64,000 bases of DNA. It comes from Isoetes taiwanensis (Eukaryota; Streptophyta; Lycopodiopsida; Isoetales; Isoetaceae). Every line of letters starts with the position of its first letter. Within the stretch, counting starts at the first letter, position 1. The position numbers and the translations under genes were made by a program. Below the pieces are notes generated by a model that saw nothing but the letters and a program-made list of their open reading frames with translations, ran no database searches and was not told the DNA's origin. The stretch lies in the NCBI GenBank assembly GCA_021234155.1, contig JAJEKV010000003.1, forward strand, positions 17,654,386 through 17,718,385. Reading direction: 5' to 3'. Below are positions 36,761-46,457 of the stretch, one piece after another.

Positions 36761-37066
36761 TTACAATAAACTAGCAATCTTCTTTCTGCTGAGAGCTCGT
36801 GGATGTTGCACCCGAGTTCTTGATAGTCGAGAAGGTTCTTCATGCAGATGATTAACGTATGTCTTCCATTCGATGAAGATTTTTGATAGGCCAGTTGTGC
36901 CCTGTACTGCTCGCTTCGTTTGTAGAGGTGTTTGCCATAGTGCTTCCTCTCTTGGGTCTGCCTTTTTCACTCTCCTCCTTTTTGTTGTCAGTACGTCGTC
37001 TGGGTCTTCAATGTCTTCAAAAAGGCGTGCTCCTTGCCCTTTTGTGGCTCTAGCCTTGTACTAGAA
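36761..37066 (-). CDS. Small basic ORF in the giant element's leader
   Basis: About 100 codons are open on the minus strand, containing FEDIEDPDDVLTTKRRR, VKKADPREEALWQTP and IEWKTYVNHLHEEPSR. The upstream end is a stop/acceptor-like TTTTCTAG rather than an ATG; the first internal ATG would be near 36970 only with a non-standard start. It lies between hairpin copies 3 and 4. Basic, no recognised domain. It could be a spliced exon of the element's own gene. Confidence 0.35.
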
Positions 37067-37274
37067 AAGCTATTGCTTCTATTTCTAATTAAACTGTAGT
37101 TTGGAAGACAGAATTTAGGGTTTGAGCTATTTTGATTATTTTAAGGTGGAATATAATACTTTTAGCCTAATTTGAGGTCATAAATGGATTCTAGACTTTT
37201 TAATGGTCCTAACGCAACAAATTTCAGGCGATTTGGAGCTGTATAACTCAAGTTATGAAGGTTCAAAGTTTTGA

Positions 37275-37347
37275 CCACTCACACAGTGCGCGAGGAGCAG
37301 TTAGGAACATGGTCCTAAGTGGTCTGGGCGCACTCTGTGAGGGGTCA
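37275..37347. repeat. Leader hairpin repeat, copy 4 (best stem)
   Basis: CTCACACAGTGCGC pairs with GCGCACTCTGTGAG at 13 of 14 positions; inner stem TTAGGA-ACATGG-TCCTAA. Confidence 0.85.
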
Positions 37348-37488
37348 CCTCTTTTTGGGTCCAATTTTCAATTTACAAGGAGTTCCTTAGTGTTTTAACA
37401 TGCAAAACTAGCTAGAACCTAAGTAATAAGCTGAACTACACTGTCAGATTAGCTAAATTATGCATCTAGCTAGGTCAACTTGGGTCCA

Positions 37489-37560
37489 CCACTCACACAG
37501 TGCGCGAGGAGCTGTTAGGAACATGGTCCTAAGTGGTCTGGACGCACTCTGTGAGGGGTC
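37489..37560. repeat. Leader hairpin repeat, copy 5
   Basis: Nearly identical to copy 4 (CACTCACACAGTGCGCGAGG ... GACGCACTCTGTGAGGGG); the inner stem TTAGGAACATGGTCCTAA is identical. Confidence 0.85.
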
Positions 37561-37755
37561 ACCTCGTTTTGGACAATTTAGGTTGGGTTTTTGCTAAAAC
37601 TTATCACTACTCTTAGCATTAACCTATTGCTGCACTACAATTGGGAAAAACATTTCCCCATTTTCGAGGTTCTTGCTTGGGAGGTTGTTCCCAAGACTGG
37701 AAGTCTACTGTTAGTCCTAAGGAAAATGGTCAGTGCTCGATCTTGGTCTACCAAG

Positions 37756-37772
37756 ATCATGCTCTGATACCA
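37756..37772 (-). other. Primer-binding site of the giant element
   Basis: On the minus strand TGGTATCAGAGCATGAT follows the 5' LTR end (CGTCACA) after one base. TGGTATCAGAGC is the complement of the 3' end of plant initiator tRNA-Met, the commonest primer of plant LTR elements. This fixes the element's orientation. Confidence 0.9.
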
Positions 37773-37773
37773 C

Positions 37774-39370
37774 TGTGACGTCCCCTACTCCTTATACGAT
37801 GCACACATCGTATCCGAAGGAGGAGCATTCCCCCTGGCAGCTACACTGACGGGGGCCATCCACCCGACTCCACTCCCAGTGGAATGAGCCAACAAGGGAA
37901 GAATGGATGTGTCATTCACCCGTCTTCCATCGGGTCGACCTATCTGCGGAAGCGCGAATAAACAAACATGAGCACAAACTAACAGTATATATAAATACAA
38001 CCACCTCGAAGGGTGAACATATCATAACATCACAGAGATAACAACATCAACATAAACAATAACAGAAAAAGGGGGAGATCCTACCCAAGGCTCAGACTCA
38101 AGGGGGATGACTGACGACTGACTCCAGAAGTCATTGCAGACAGAATTCATGGCAAATGGATTTGGCTGGCATAAGAATATGGCTTAGGGTAGTCCACTCC
38201 ATCCGCCCCTCCCGTGCACACTTTGCAGAGTAGGTTGAAAAGTATTGGGACCTGACCATAGCCTGCCGGGTGAATAGCCAGAGGGGCTACTACTACTGGG
38301 TTGCATCTCCCCAGCCCCGATGAGGCAGGAGGGAAGTCACCTCCCCTCCAGAAGCATCCATGCCCTTCACAGGCAGCTAGAGAGCCACTGCTCTTATTCG
38401 ACTTGAACTCACTGGAAGGTGACGCATCACCCCACGAGTGTCGAGCTCATGCCTTGCCCACACACAGTGACAAGCCATTAAGCCTAGCCCGCATAGACCC
38501 CCGGTAGGCCTTACACACCAGAGGGGTCAGTCTGTATAGGGACAAGTTCTTCCTTGTCAACCGGTCTAGTCCTGCCACCCACAACCAGGCGGGCTCCTGT
38601 GCACGGGCCGCATGTAATTGGGAACTAGTAGGCTATCTAGGATCATCTGCTACACAGCTTTAGGCCTCTACCCCCCTTCCCAATACATGGAGGTCACAGA
38701 GTGAAATACATACAACAACACAGAACTGAAATAGAGAATAACATCAAATCTATCTACCTAACATCTAGAGTTAGGTTCCTTTGTTAGAGCTTATGATCTC
38801 GGGATCTATAAGGCCTCTATGGCTGAGCTAACATACTAAACCAGCTTATTGCCTAGCCAAAAGGCGGCTTTGCACAACAGAATGACTAGATACCTGGTCC
38901 TCGACCTGCTCCAGATCCTCGGAAGGCGTCTATGCTCCTGATCTTGCTGAAGATGGCTGTTAATCGATAATCTGTTGTGCAAATCTGGCTTTTCGGAGCC
39001 TAGCAATGCGAATTGGAGTCCTGACTTGGCCGAAATGGCTCAAGAGAACCCTAAATGCGTGAATGGAAAGGAGCTCTAAGAAACCCTAAAATGCAAAGAG
39101 AAGAAGGGTTTAGGGTTTAAGGGGAAAGCCCTTTTATAGAAACCCTTAGGGTTAGGTTAGACATTGGCCAAATGGGATTTAGCCATTTGGCAATGGGGTC
39201 CATGGGGTTATAATTGTATATGTTTTATTTAACATGCACAACATTCAATGTTGCCCCCTAGGTGCAACCCTTGCCCCCTAGGTGCAACCCTATACGTATC
39301 CGTGACATGTACGGGTGCCGTGGCGGTATAATATACGTATTTGGGGCGTATATTATGCTGGAACGTCACA
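37774..39370 (-). repeat. 5' LTR of the giant element
   Basis: Starts TGTGACGTCCCC and ends GGAACGTCACA in plus-strand reading; paired with 4864-6479. Lacks the ~20 bp insert present near the end of the other LTR. Confidence 0.95.
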
Positions 39371-39650
39371 GTTCTCTAGTGTTTTTGGTTTTGGTACTCT
39401 AGACTCCTTCTTTAGGATAGCTAGCTTCTTGGTCGTACAAGTTCCTTTATTTTCTAATTCATTTTTCGTTGTCATTAAATGCATTTTCTGCAACTCTGTT
39501 TGCTGTGTTTTCCCATGTTTGCATTACTTTGGCTTGCTAGGTTGTTGTAAGTTAGTTTTGGCTCCCTTTCTTCCCGCATGTGCATATCCCCTTCCTTGCA
39601 AAGGCAGTTTGTTGGTTGATTAAGGATGTAAGGTTAGGTTTCGTTTCATT
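39371..39650 (+). repeat. Second part of tandem repeat copy B of the YR element; begins with TSD GTTCT
   Basis: Continues exactly where 4863 stops: GTTCTCTAGTGTTTTTGG against ATTCTCTAGTGTTTTGG in copy A. The sequence then stays collinear with copy A down to about TTAGGTTTCGTTTCA. 39651-40069 between it and the RT ORF is T-rich and non-coding. Confidence 0.85.
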
Positions 39651-40069
39651 TTTTGCAAAGAGTTTTTCGGGTCATCTGGGTTAAGCACATATCTCTCTGT
39701 ATATCTCTCTATCCAGACTATGGTGTCTTTGGGCTCTGGTTTTTCGGTGTATTTATTGGTATATCGGCAAACGTATTAATTTTAAGTTGGTTGGGCTTAG
39801 GCCTTCCCCTTTTTTCCCCTTTTCTGACTCTCTTCTGTACATTTGTTGATCATGGTCACAATTTGTCATGTTTTTGTTGGGCCCTTCTCGTTCCATACTT
39901 CCCAGTGGTGCATCTCCCCTTGTAGTTCAAAACACTGGTCGTTGGTATAGGCAAAGCATTTTTCCCATATTGGATATGTAGGATGGGCGTCTTAGGGGTG
40001 TTTTTAGAGTTCTTCCTTTTAGGGGTTTTTTGCTATCTTGTGGTTCTTATATGATTCGTTGCTATTTCA

Positions 40070-41826
40070 GATTGCACTCCGTTTTCCTCTTGCATTCCTC
40101 ATCTCGGTATTGATCCCATCGTAGCTGACTCTGTTGCATCATCTACCCGCGTCCTCAATCGACTCTTGTCCGCTTTGTCCTTTTGGCAGTCCTTCTGTTC
40201 CTCCCAGCAGATGCTCAGCTGGATCCAGTTTGGTTATCGTTTGCCTTGGCTTACTCATTTCCCTGCCCAACCCTTTTTTGCAAAGAATCATTCGTCCTTG
40301 TTTACCCAGCTTGATTTTGCTCGTTCTGCCGCCTCTGAACTCCTTCAGACCGGTGCCGCCTCCCTTATGCCTTCTTGTCCCTTCTTCTGTTCCCCATTAG
40401 GGTTGGTTCCTAAGGGTCAAGGAAAGTGGCGTCTTATCTTAGATTTGCGTGTCTTGAACTCCTTTTATTTGTCCCCCCTTTTCGCTATGAATCTTTAGAC
40501 CTGCTCTTCCATCTTTGCAAACCTGCCGATTTCCTTTTTGCAATAGACTTGAAATCGGGTTACCATCATGTCTCCATCTAGCCTCCTCACTGTTCTTTTC
40601 TTGGGTTTTCGCTGGACGGTCAGTTTTTTGTCTTCAATGTTCTCCCCTTTAGACTCGCCTCTGCTCCATTTGTGTTCACCAAACTCATTCGGCAATTGGT
40701 TCGCCGGTGGCATGCTCAGGGTATCCGTTGCTCCCCCTATGTGGATGATATCCTGTTTCTATGTCACTCCTCGCCCGAATCCCTTCAAGTCCAGATTATT
40801 TTTTACTTACAGCAAGCCGGTTTTCTTCTCGCTTGGAAAAAGTGTGGGTTTCGCATTTCTCATCGCACTATCTTCTTAAGTTTCATAGTCGATGCCCATG
40901 ATGGTTTGTTCCGCATCTCAGCCTCTAAAAAGTCCCGCGCTTTATCTTCTTGTTCTGGCTTGCTTGCTGTTCCTATGGTCTCCGCTCGCTTGATAGCTTG
41001 TTTCCTCGGTTTCATTCAGTCCTTGCGTCTAGTTTTTGGCCACCTTTGTGTTGTCTTAACATCAGGCCTTCACTCTGATCTCCGCTACTCTGAGCTTTGG
41101 GATACTCTTTTTGTGATTTCCTCCCTGTCACGTCACGAACTGTGTCTTTGGCAGACTATTGTGTTCAGATTTGACTGTTGTCTCCTCACGAAAGTCACCC
41201 TCGGGTTTGATGCTAGCAATGAGGGTTGGGGTGGTGGTTGTCTATTCCTGGGACACCCGTTCTCTCCTTTCATGGCCTTTTTGCCGCATCTGAGCGTCTT
41301 CAATCCTCTACATGGCGTGAATTATTTGCCCTCCTGCAATTGTTGTAGCATTTTGCTGGCCTTCTCTTCAACTCCATTGTAGTTGCTCGGTAAGTTCGAT
41401 GAGTTAGCTCTTTCCTCTGAGGCTTTTAGCTTGATTGAGTCTCGATGGGGCCCTCACCATGTCGACCGCTTCGTGAGCCCATCTAATGCCTTACTTCCCG
41501 TGTTCAATACCAAGGATGCTTACCTTTTCCGGATTCCCCCTGATGCTTTTTCCTACAATTGGCGCTTGTTCAATAATTTCTGCTTTCCTCCTGCCTCCTT
41601 AGTCCCTGCGGTCTTGCACCATGCTCGCCTGACATTGGTTGTCTTTTCATGGCCTTCTGCCCCGTTGTGGCCGTTGGTCGCTTCTGACACGAACTCCTGG
41701 CAGCCATTTGTGGTAGATGAACTGTTTTTTCATGAGTTTTCTCGTGCTTTGCTGCCGTCGGTCTCGCGTCTTGCGGGTGATAGACGACGTGTGGCTTTAT
41801 TTGCTCTACACTGTATATTTGAATAA
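40070..41826 (+). pseudogene. Reverse transcriptase-RNase H (and downstream domain) of the DIRS-like element
   Basis: The first frame (to 40498) contains WIQFGYRLPW, then LVPKGQGKWRLILDLRVLN, the typical DIRS RT entry. Motif A is FAIDLKSGYHHVSI (about 40540-40580), followed by a 1-nt frameshift. The next frame (to 41382) holds VLPFRLASAPFVFTKLIRQL, the active site SPYVDDILF, and RNase H start GFDASNEGWGG. After one in-frame stop it goes on to 41826 with SLIESRWGPHHVDRFVS, the 'WGP..VDRFAS..N' block that in DIRS/Ngaro proteins follows RNase H. All catalytic aspartates seen are present. It would copy the element RNA into DNA. Confidence 0.85.
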
Positions 41827-41853
41827 GGTTGGTGATGTGATTCGGTTCTGATT

Positions 41854-42834
41854 TTGTTTATGTGGTGTGTTTTAGATGTCTTATCGCATTTTTATGCAGT
41901 GTCCCCTGTTTTTGTGGCTCCTATCCTCACCTATGTTCTTCAATCCCGTGCTACCTCTACCCTTTTTGCTTATGCCTCTGTTTGGCGACGGTTTCGGTCT
42001 TGGTGTTTGTCCCACGGTGCCCTTTTCTTCCTGCTTCATCCATCCATGTCGCGGCCTTCTTTGTCTCTTTTGTGTCTTCTCGCCAGCGCCTCTCTTCGAT
42101 GGGTGGTGCTTCTGCTGCCATCTCATTGTTTCACAGTTTGATTAATGTCCCTTCTCCATGTTTAGGTCCTTTGCCCTCATTGGTCCGCCTGTCTGCCCCT
42201 CGGCTTCGGTCTACACCTCGACCACGGTTACCCCTCACTGCTGCTCACGTCCGTTTTATTATGTTATCTTTTGCTCCGACCCATGCGGAATGGTGGAACT
42301 TGATGAAAGCCTCTTTATTCACCTTATGTTTTGCTGGCTTTCTCCGTATTTCCGAGGTCCTTCATTTGAATTGGCGAGACCTGACCTTTTTTCCGGATCA
42401 TGTCTGCGTGGCAATCCGGAAGTCTAAATGTGACCAGATTGTGGCCGGCCAGGAAGTCTTGATTGCACGTACTGGTTCGGTTTCTTGCCCTGTCCATCTC
42501 TTGCAGCGCTTGTTTTTCGCTTGCTCGTTTCATGTCATTGATCCTCCTGAGGGTGGACCCTTGTTTCGTTCCTCTTTGTCCTCTTGTCGTGCTCTGTCTT
42601 ATTCCACCGTGCGTGCATGGTGGTTCGAGTGCTTGCGTCACATTGGTCTAGTTCCCCATCTTTTTGGTGCTCATGCGGGGCGTCGTGGAGGGGCCATGGC
42701 GGCTTCTACGGCAGCAGTTTTCTGCTGAGGTGGTGCGCTCTCATGCCCGTTGGCGTTCTGCTTCGTCTCATGCTCGCTACATTTTACCCAGTGTTGAAGA
42801 GCGACTCATTGTCTCTCGCAGTCTCGGCCTGTGA
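41854..42834 (+). pseudogene. Tyrosine recombinase of the DIRS-like element
   Basis: Three frames in sequence. The N-terminal core-binding part carries SRATSTLFAYASVWRRFRSW (to about 42030). The catalytic part (to 42710) has the first Arg in GFLRISEVLHLNWRDL, then FGAHAGRRGGAMAAST with the His-x-x-Arg box. After a 1-nt shift near 42715 come SHARW and the putative nucleophile Tyr in ARYILPS. All residues of the R-H-R-(H/W)-Y set are visible despite two frameshifts. YR elements use this enzyme instead of an integrase to insert circular DNA without a target-site duplication. Confidence 0.85.
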
Positions 42835-42885
42835 TAGTTGGAGATAGGTTCCTCTTTGTGTCAGCTGTTGTTGTTTTACAAAGGA

Positions 42886-42948
42886 CCTTTCCCTAGAATG
42901 CTATGGTTCTCTTCGTATATAGAAGAGAACCATCATTCTGGGGAAAGG
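42886..42948. other. Long hairpin 52 bp downstream of the tyrosine recombinase
   Basis: CCTTTCCCTAGAATG and CATTCTGGGGAAAGG form one stem and GGTTCTCTTC/GAAGAGAACC a second, perfect 10-bp stem around a GTATATA loop. Together there are about 25 pairs with small internal loops. The hairpin is close after the stop codon at 42832-42834. Confidence 0.9.
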
Positions 42949-44397
42949 GACGTCTGTTTTGGCGTCACGCTATTTTGGACGTAGAATTCATCTTTAGCCT
43001 GAGCTTTGTTCATCCCGCCTTCTGAAGGCTGGTTCTACTCTTCTCTTCTGTCTCGTTGAGGGCTGGTGGCCTCTGCGATTTCCCAGCATAGCATTTGTCG
43101 CTTCTGGAAGGCACCTCGGGGATGACCCCCGGGGTCGGGCCTCGTCTATCTTACTCTCTCTCTCTTTCTCGGCGTAGCTATGGGCTTCCGAGTGAACCAA
43201 TTTTTCTCGATTTCCATTCATCTCTTTTATTCTTTCTTACATAAACGTTTGTTGATGCTTGGCCTGTCAGGCTTCTAACCCTTTGTCTTGCTTTAACTTT
43301 CCATGAGGTTTGTTGTGTGCAGTGACCAGACGGCCCTCTTTCTTAGCAGTTCCCGAGCAGTCTCTATGTATTTTAGGGGTCGAGTTGGGGTCCTAGTGTT
43401 CGATGGGGCATCGAGGCACGATGCTGGTCTGGTGGATTCATCAAAGGATTTTTGCAATTATTTCTGCTTTGAGATGGGGCAGTTGATGCTCAACTTGGGG
43501 TGTTCGATCTACCTAGGATGATCTTATGATCTTTATATTGTTAGTCACTCATTTGGGGTCATTTGTGAACTCCTATGATTCATTGTATTCATTTCATTCA
43601 TCTCAATGGAACACCACTTCACTTCATGCACCACTTGTTGTTGCATAGAAAGTTACATGCATAAGCTTTATGACTGAATAATCGTTGTAAAGCCATTGAT
43701 AATGCATGCAAAGGCATAAGGACCTGCATGCATTAGTTAATAATGGAATATCTGGACATATGAAATACTGCATAGACTATCCAATAGGACATGTTTACTT
43801 TGATATGCATGGCATGATTATGGGGCTGACTTAACATACAGTCGTCTGAGAGCATGCAAGAAAGGGCTAAAGTATAAAGCGGATGATTCTAAGCTTATAG
43901 TTTGGCTGCTCTTGAGTTTTGAAAATTGCACTAGAATGGTTGTGAAAGGAACATTACCTGATTACATCTTGACATACACTCTCAATGGCTTTTAGAATTG
44001 GCCTTAATTTATTAAACATTTAGTATAATGTTATTTTGGCCAAGGGGCACATAATCTTAAGGATACACAATAAAATTTACATTTGCTTTCAAATTGGGAT
44101 AATGAGTTAAAATATTATGGTCATGTTATGAACCTATTAGTTGGTGGTGTGTTCAATTCAATAATAAATTGTGGTGCATAAGACTTTATTGCACGTGACA
44201 TTTGTATGATTATGTAGTACTGATTTTTCTCATCATTGGTACATTGATTTCAATAGGCTATGTATAAAATACTTGATGTATTAGAACTCGGTGCCATCAC
44301 GGACTGTGGTCCTAATATAGTCTGATCATACTATCATAGGGATTGACCTTGGTAGATGTCATGCTAGTTGGCTGTTGCTAAGGTTAGCGTGGACTGG
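42949..44397. other. Unassigned sequence right of the YR element
   Basis: Contains a small GC palindrome CCCCCGGGGTC near 43126 and a CT-rich run. I looked for split direct or inverted repeats shared with positions 1-2080, as DIRS/PAT ends would show, and found none by eye. 43530-44390 is AT-rich with no gene recognised. Confidence 0.35.
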
Positions 44398-45058
44398 TTT
44401 TTTTTTTTGCGATGGTACAGAGAGTTTGTAGCCCTTAACAATGTCACCATAGCCAAAAACATGCAGCTGGTTGCTTTAATAGACAATTTACCTGATTTGT
44501 GCTCTCTCTTGGACAAGTGTGCATAAGTTGTGCATCCAAAGATGTTCAATCCTTCAACTGTTGGCTTCGCACTTGTCCATGCTTTTTCTGACACACAACC
44601 AGGTTGTGGGGACCGGGTTGATGAGATATAGAACAATATTTACCGTTTCAGCCCAGAATGTATAGTCAATGCCTTTGAACAATAGCGTGGAACATATGCA
44701 TTCAACGATAGTCCAGGTTATTCCACTCTACTACCGTTCCATTGGTGTTCGTGAGCTATAGAAGTTCCATGGCGAATTCCTTCTTGAGATGCTCCACTAA
44801 TGAACTCGCCTCCTTGATCTGTTCGAATGATCTTCAGCTTTCTCTCCATAAAATTATGTGCCATTGCTTTCCACATTTTGAACTGCATAAACGTGTCTGA
44901 TTTAGGAGTCAAAAACTAGATCCAATTCTTTTTTGTAAAGTCATCTATGACCCAAAGGAAATAACATCCTATTGACTTTACATGTGTATGAGATCCAATG
45001 GTTGGTTTGCTCTTTTCACTTTAGCCTTTTTGCATGGCTTCCGAGACAACTTTCCCAT
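44398..45058 (-). pseudogene. Copia integrase fragment, tandem unit 1 (partial)
   Basis: Minus-strand frames show the copia integrase core DTFMQFKMWKAMAHNFMERK followed by LKIIRTDQGGEFIS (44912-44718) and, downstream, PTVEGLNIFGCTTYAHLSKR with KATSCMFLA (44636-44364). This is the D-D-35-E integrase and its C-terminal 'FG..AY.H' region. In this unit the reading past SIKATSC continues as normal copia (MFLAM...YKLY-like), so it keeps the ancestral junction. The expected HPQ.NGV.E box is altered to EHQWNGSRVE with a stop. Confidence 0.8.
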
Positions 45059-45196
45059 AGCTAGAACTTTGAAGTATAAACTGAAGTCGAACGAGAACCT
45101 TGTTTGAGGTTGCCAAGCTTGGTAGCTGTTGTGCCAGCGTCTCCAAAACACACCTCAAGTTCGGCAGTAAATGCTGCAAAATCATGCAACTCGGGA

Positions 45197-45230
45197 GTCC
45201 CCTCCCTCCCCTCCCTCCCCCCTTCCCCCC
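45197..45230 (-). other. G-run tract with quadruplex potential
   Basis: The minus strand carries six runs of 3-6 G separated by single A or AA (plus strand TCCCCTCCCTCCCCTCCC and on). Related shorter tracts lie at 56471-56489 and 57238-57259 at the same place in the other tandem units. Confidence 0.8.
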
Positions 45231-45829
45231 AGCAGCTGGTTGCTTTAATAGACAATCTACCTGATTTGTGCTCTCTCTTGGACAAGTGTGCATAAGTTGT
45301 GCATCCAAAGATGTCCAATCCTTGAACTGTTGGCTTCGCACTTATCCATGCTTTTTCTGACACACACCCAGGTTGTAGGGACCTGGTTGATGAGATATAG
45401 AACAGTATTTACCGCTTCAGCCCATAATGTATAGTCAATGCCTTTGAACAATAGCATGGAATATATGCATTCAACAATAATCCAGGTTATTCCACTCTAC
45501 TACCGTTCCATTGGTGGTCGTGAGCTATAGAAGTTCCATGGCGAATTCCTTCTTGAGATGCTCCACTAATGAACTCGTCCCCTTGATCTGTTCGAATGAT
45601 CTTCAACTTTCTCTCCATAAAATTATGTGCCATTGCTTTCCACATTTTGAACTGCATAAACATGTCTGATTTATGAGTGAAAAACTAGATCCAATTCTTT
45701 TTTGTAAAGTCGTCTATGACCATAAGGAAATAACATCCTATTGACTTTACATGTGTATGAGGTTCAATAGTTGGTTTGCTGTTTTCACTTTAGCCTTTTT
45801 GCATGGCTTCCGAGACAACTTTCCCATAG

Positions 45830-45834
45830 CTACC
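45830..45834. repeat. Target-site duplication CTACC, left copy (gypsy element)
   Basis: Directly before the LTR start TGTTAG; repeated at 56320-56324 after the right LTR. Confidence 0.9.
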
Positions 45835-46409
45835 TGTTAGTCCTGTACGTCCTGGTACAGGACTATTCATGCACATCACGGACCAGGTCAAGAACAAGGA
45901 TCCAAAGGCAGGTACAGGTCAGTCGTCAAACGCCCAGCAGAAGGTCACGCAGAAGGCCACGCCCACGCCAAAGAAGAGGCCGAGAACAGACAAGTGACGG
46001 GCCGTCAGCGTCAGCGTCATTTCAGGCATTTCAAGAGGCACCGCCAGCATTCCTGCAAATCAGGCCTCCTTCCAGGAGTCGGCACCGAGATCTGATAGAG
46101 TATCTATATTGGGCCAAAGGCCATTGTACTATATATATGAGTAGAGCTAGCATTCACGGGCTAGATGAGTTTTTTGTCTTATCTCCATTCTGTTTTCTCT
46201 CTATTGCGAGAGCTCATGTATCAGCATTGATATCAAAGAGTTTTGTTCTTATCATTGTGTTCTCATTGTTTTCTTTTGCTCTCTATCATTTCCTTTTCCT
46301 TTGTTTCTTTTGCAAATCCCGCGTGACACAGCTACCGGATTCTCCTGTTTGATCCACGGGTCCTCACAGAGGGCTGTCTTGCAGGAGTTCCCGAACCCAG
46401 ACCCCAAAC
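45835..46409 (+). repeat. 5' LTR of the gypsy element
   Basis: TGTTAG...AAACA, matching 55756-56319. A TATA-like CTATATATATG lies at about 46129-46139, within the LTR, as expected for the U3 promoter. The open frame at 45771-46352 merely translates the LTR. Confidence 0.95.
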
Positions 46410-46429
46410 ACTGTCGCCGCTGCCGGGAC
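46410..46429 (+). other. Primer-binding site of the gypsy element (tRNA-Asp-like)
   Basis: TGTCGCCGCTGCCGGGAC follows the LTR after one base. It resembles the TGGCG.CG.TGCCGGGGA site used with tRNA-Asp by many plant gypsy elements, with a few mismatches. Confidence 0.55.
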
Positions 46430-46457
46430 TGATTTCCTTTTCCTTCTTTCTTTCAAA

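Larger units (their letters stand above)
4864..39370 (-). mobile_element. Giant (34.5 kb) LTR retrotransposon, minus orientation, with nested insertions and host gene fragments
   Basis: Two LTRs of 1616 bp (4864-6479) and 1597 bp (37774-39370), both starting TGTGACG and ending CGTCACA, flank a 31.3 kb interior. The element reads on the minus strand: a PBS-like TGGTATCAGAGC follows the 5' LTR and a purine tract GGTGGGGAGAA precedes the 3' LTR. A 5-bp duplication GTTCT brackets the whole. By eye the LTRs differ at about 20 positions plus a few indels, so the insertion is fairly recent. No intact gag-pol of its own is visible; the interior holds an unknown ORF region (34.4-36.0 kb), integrase-chromodomain remains, a LINE and host exons. 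It resembles a LARD-type non-autonomous element enlarged by insertion or capture. Confidence 0.85.
45059..45834 (-). pseudogene. Copia integrase fragment, tandem unit 2
   Basis: Same integrase fragment as unit 1. After SIKATSC the sequence joins a purine-rich (minus strand) spacer of G4-6 runs and then DFAAFTAELEVCFGDAG and LGNLKQGSRSTSVYTSKF, ending near the integrase zinc-finger region (KLSRKPCKKAKV type). Its right end is interrupted by the gypsy element at 45835. Confidence 0.8.

Noticed and set aside
36165..37560. CRISPR-like array (regularly spaced repeats)
   Set aside because: Only five diverged ~75-nt units with irregular spacing, no cas genes, eukaryotic context.
40134..42847. Several overlapping plus- and minus-strand ORFs in the RT/recombinase region
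   Set aside because: They are other-frame readings of the same RT-RNase H and tyrosine recombinase sequence.
45771..46352. 193-codon plus-strand ORF rich in Arg/Ser
   Set aside because: It lies across the 5' LTR of the gypsy element, and a shorter version recurs in the 3' LTR; no coding evidence.
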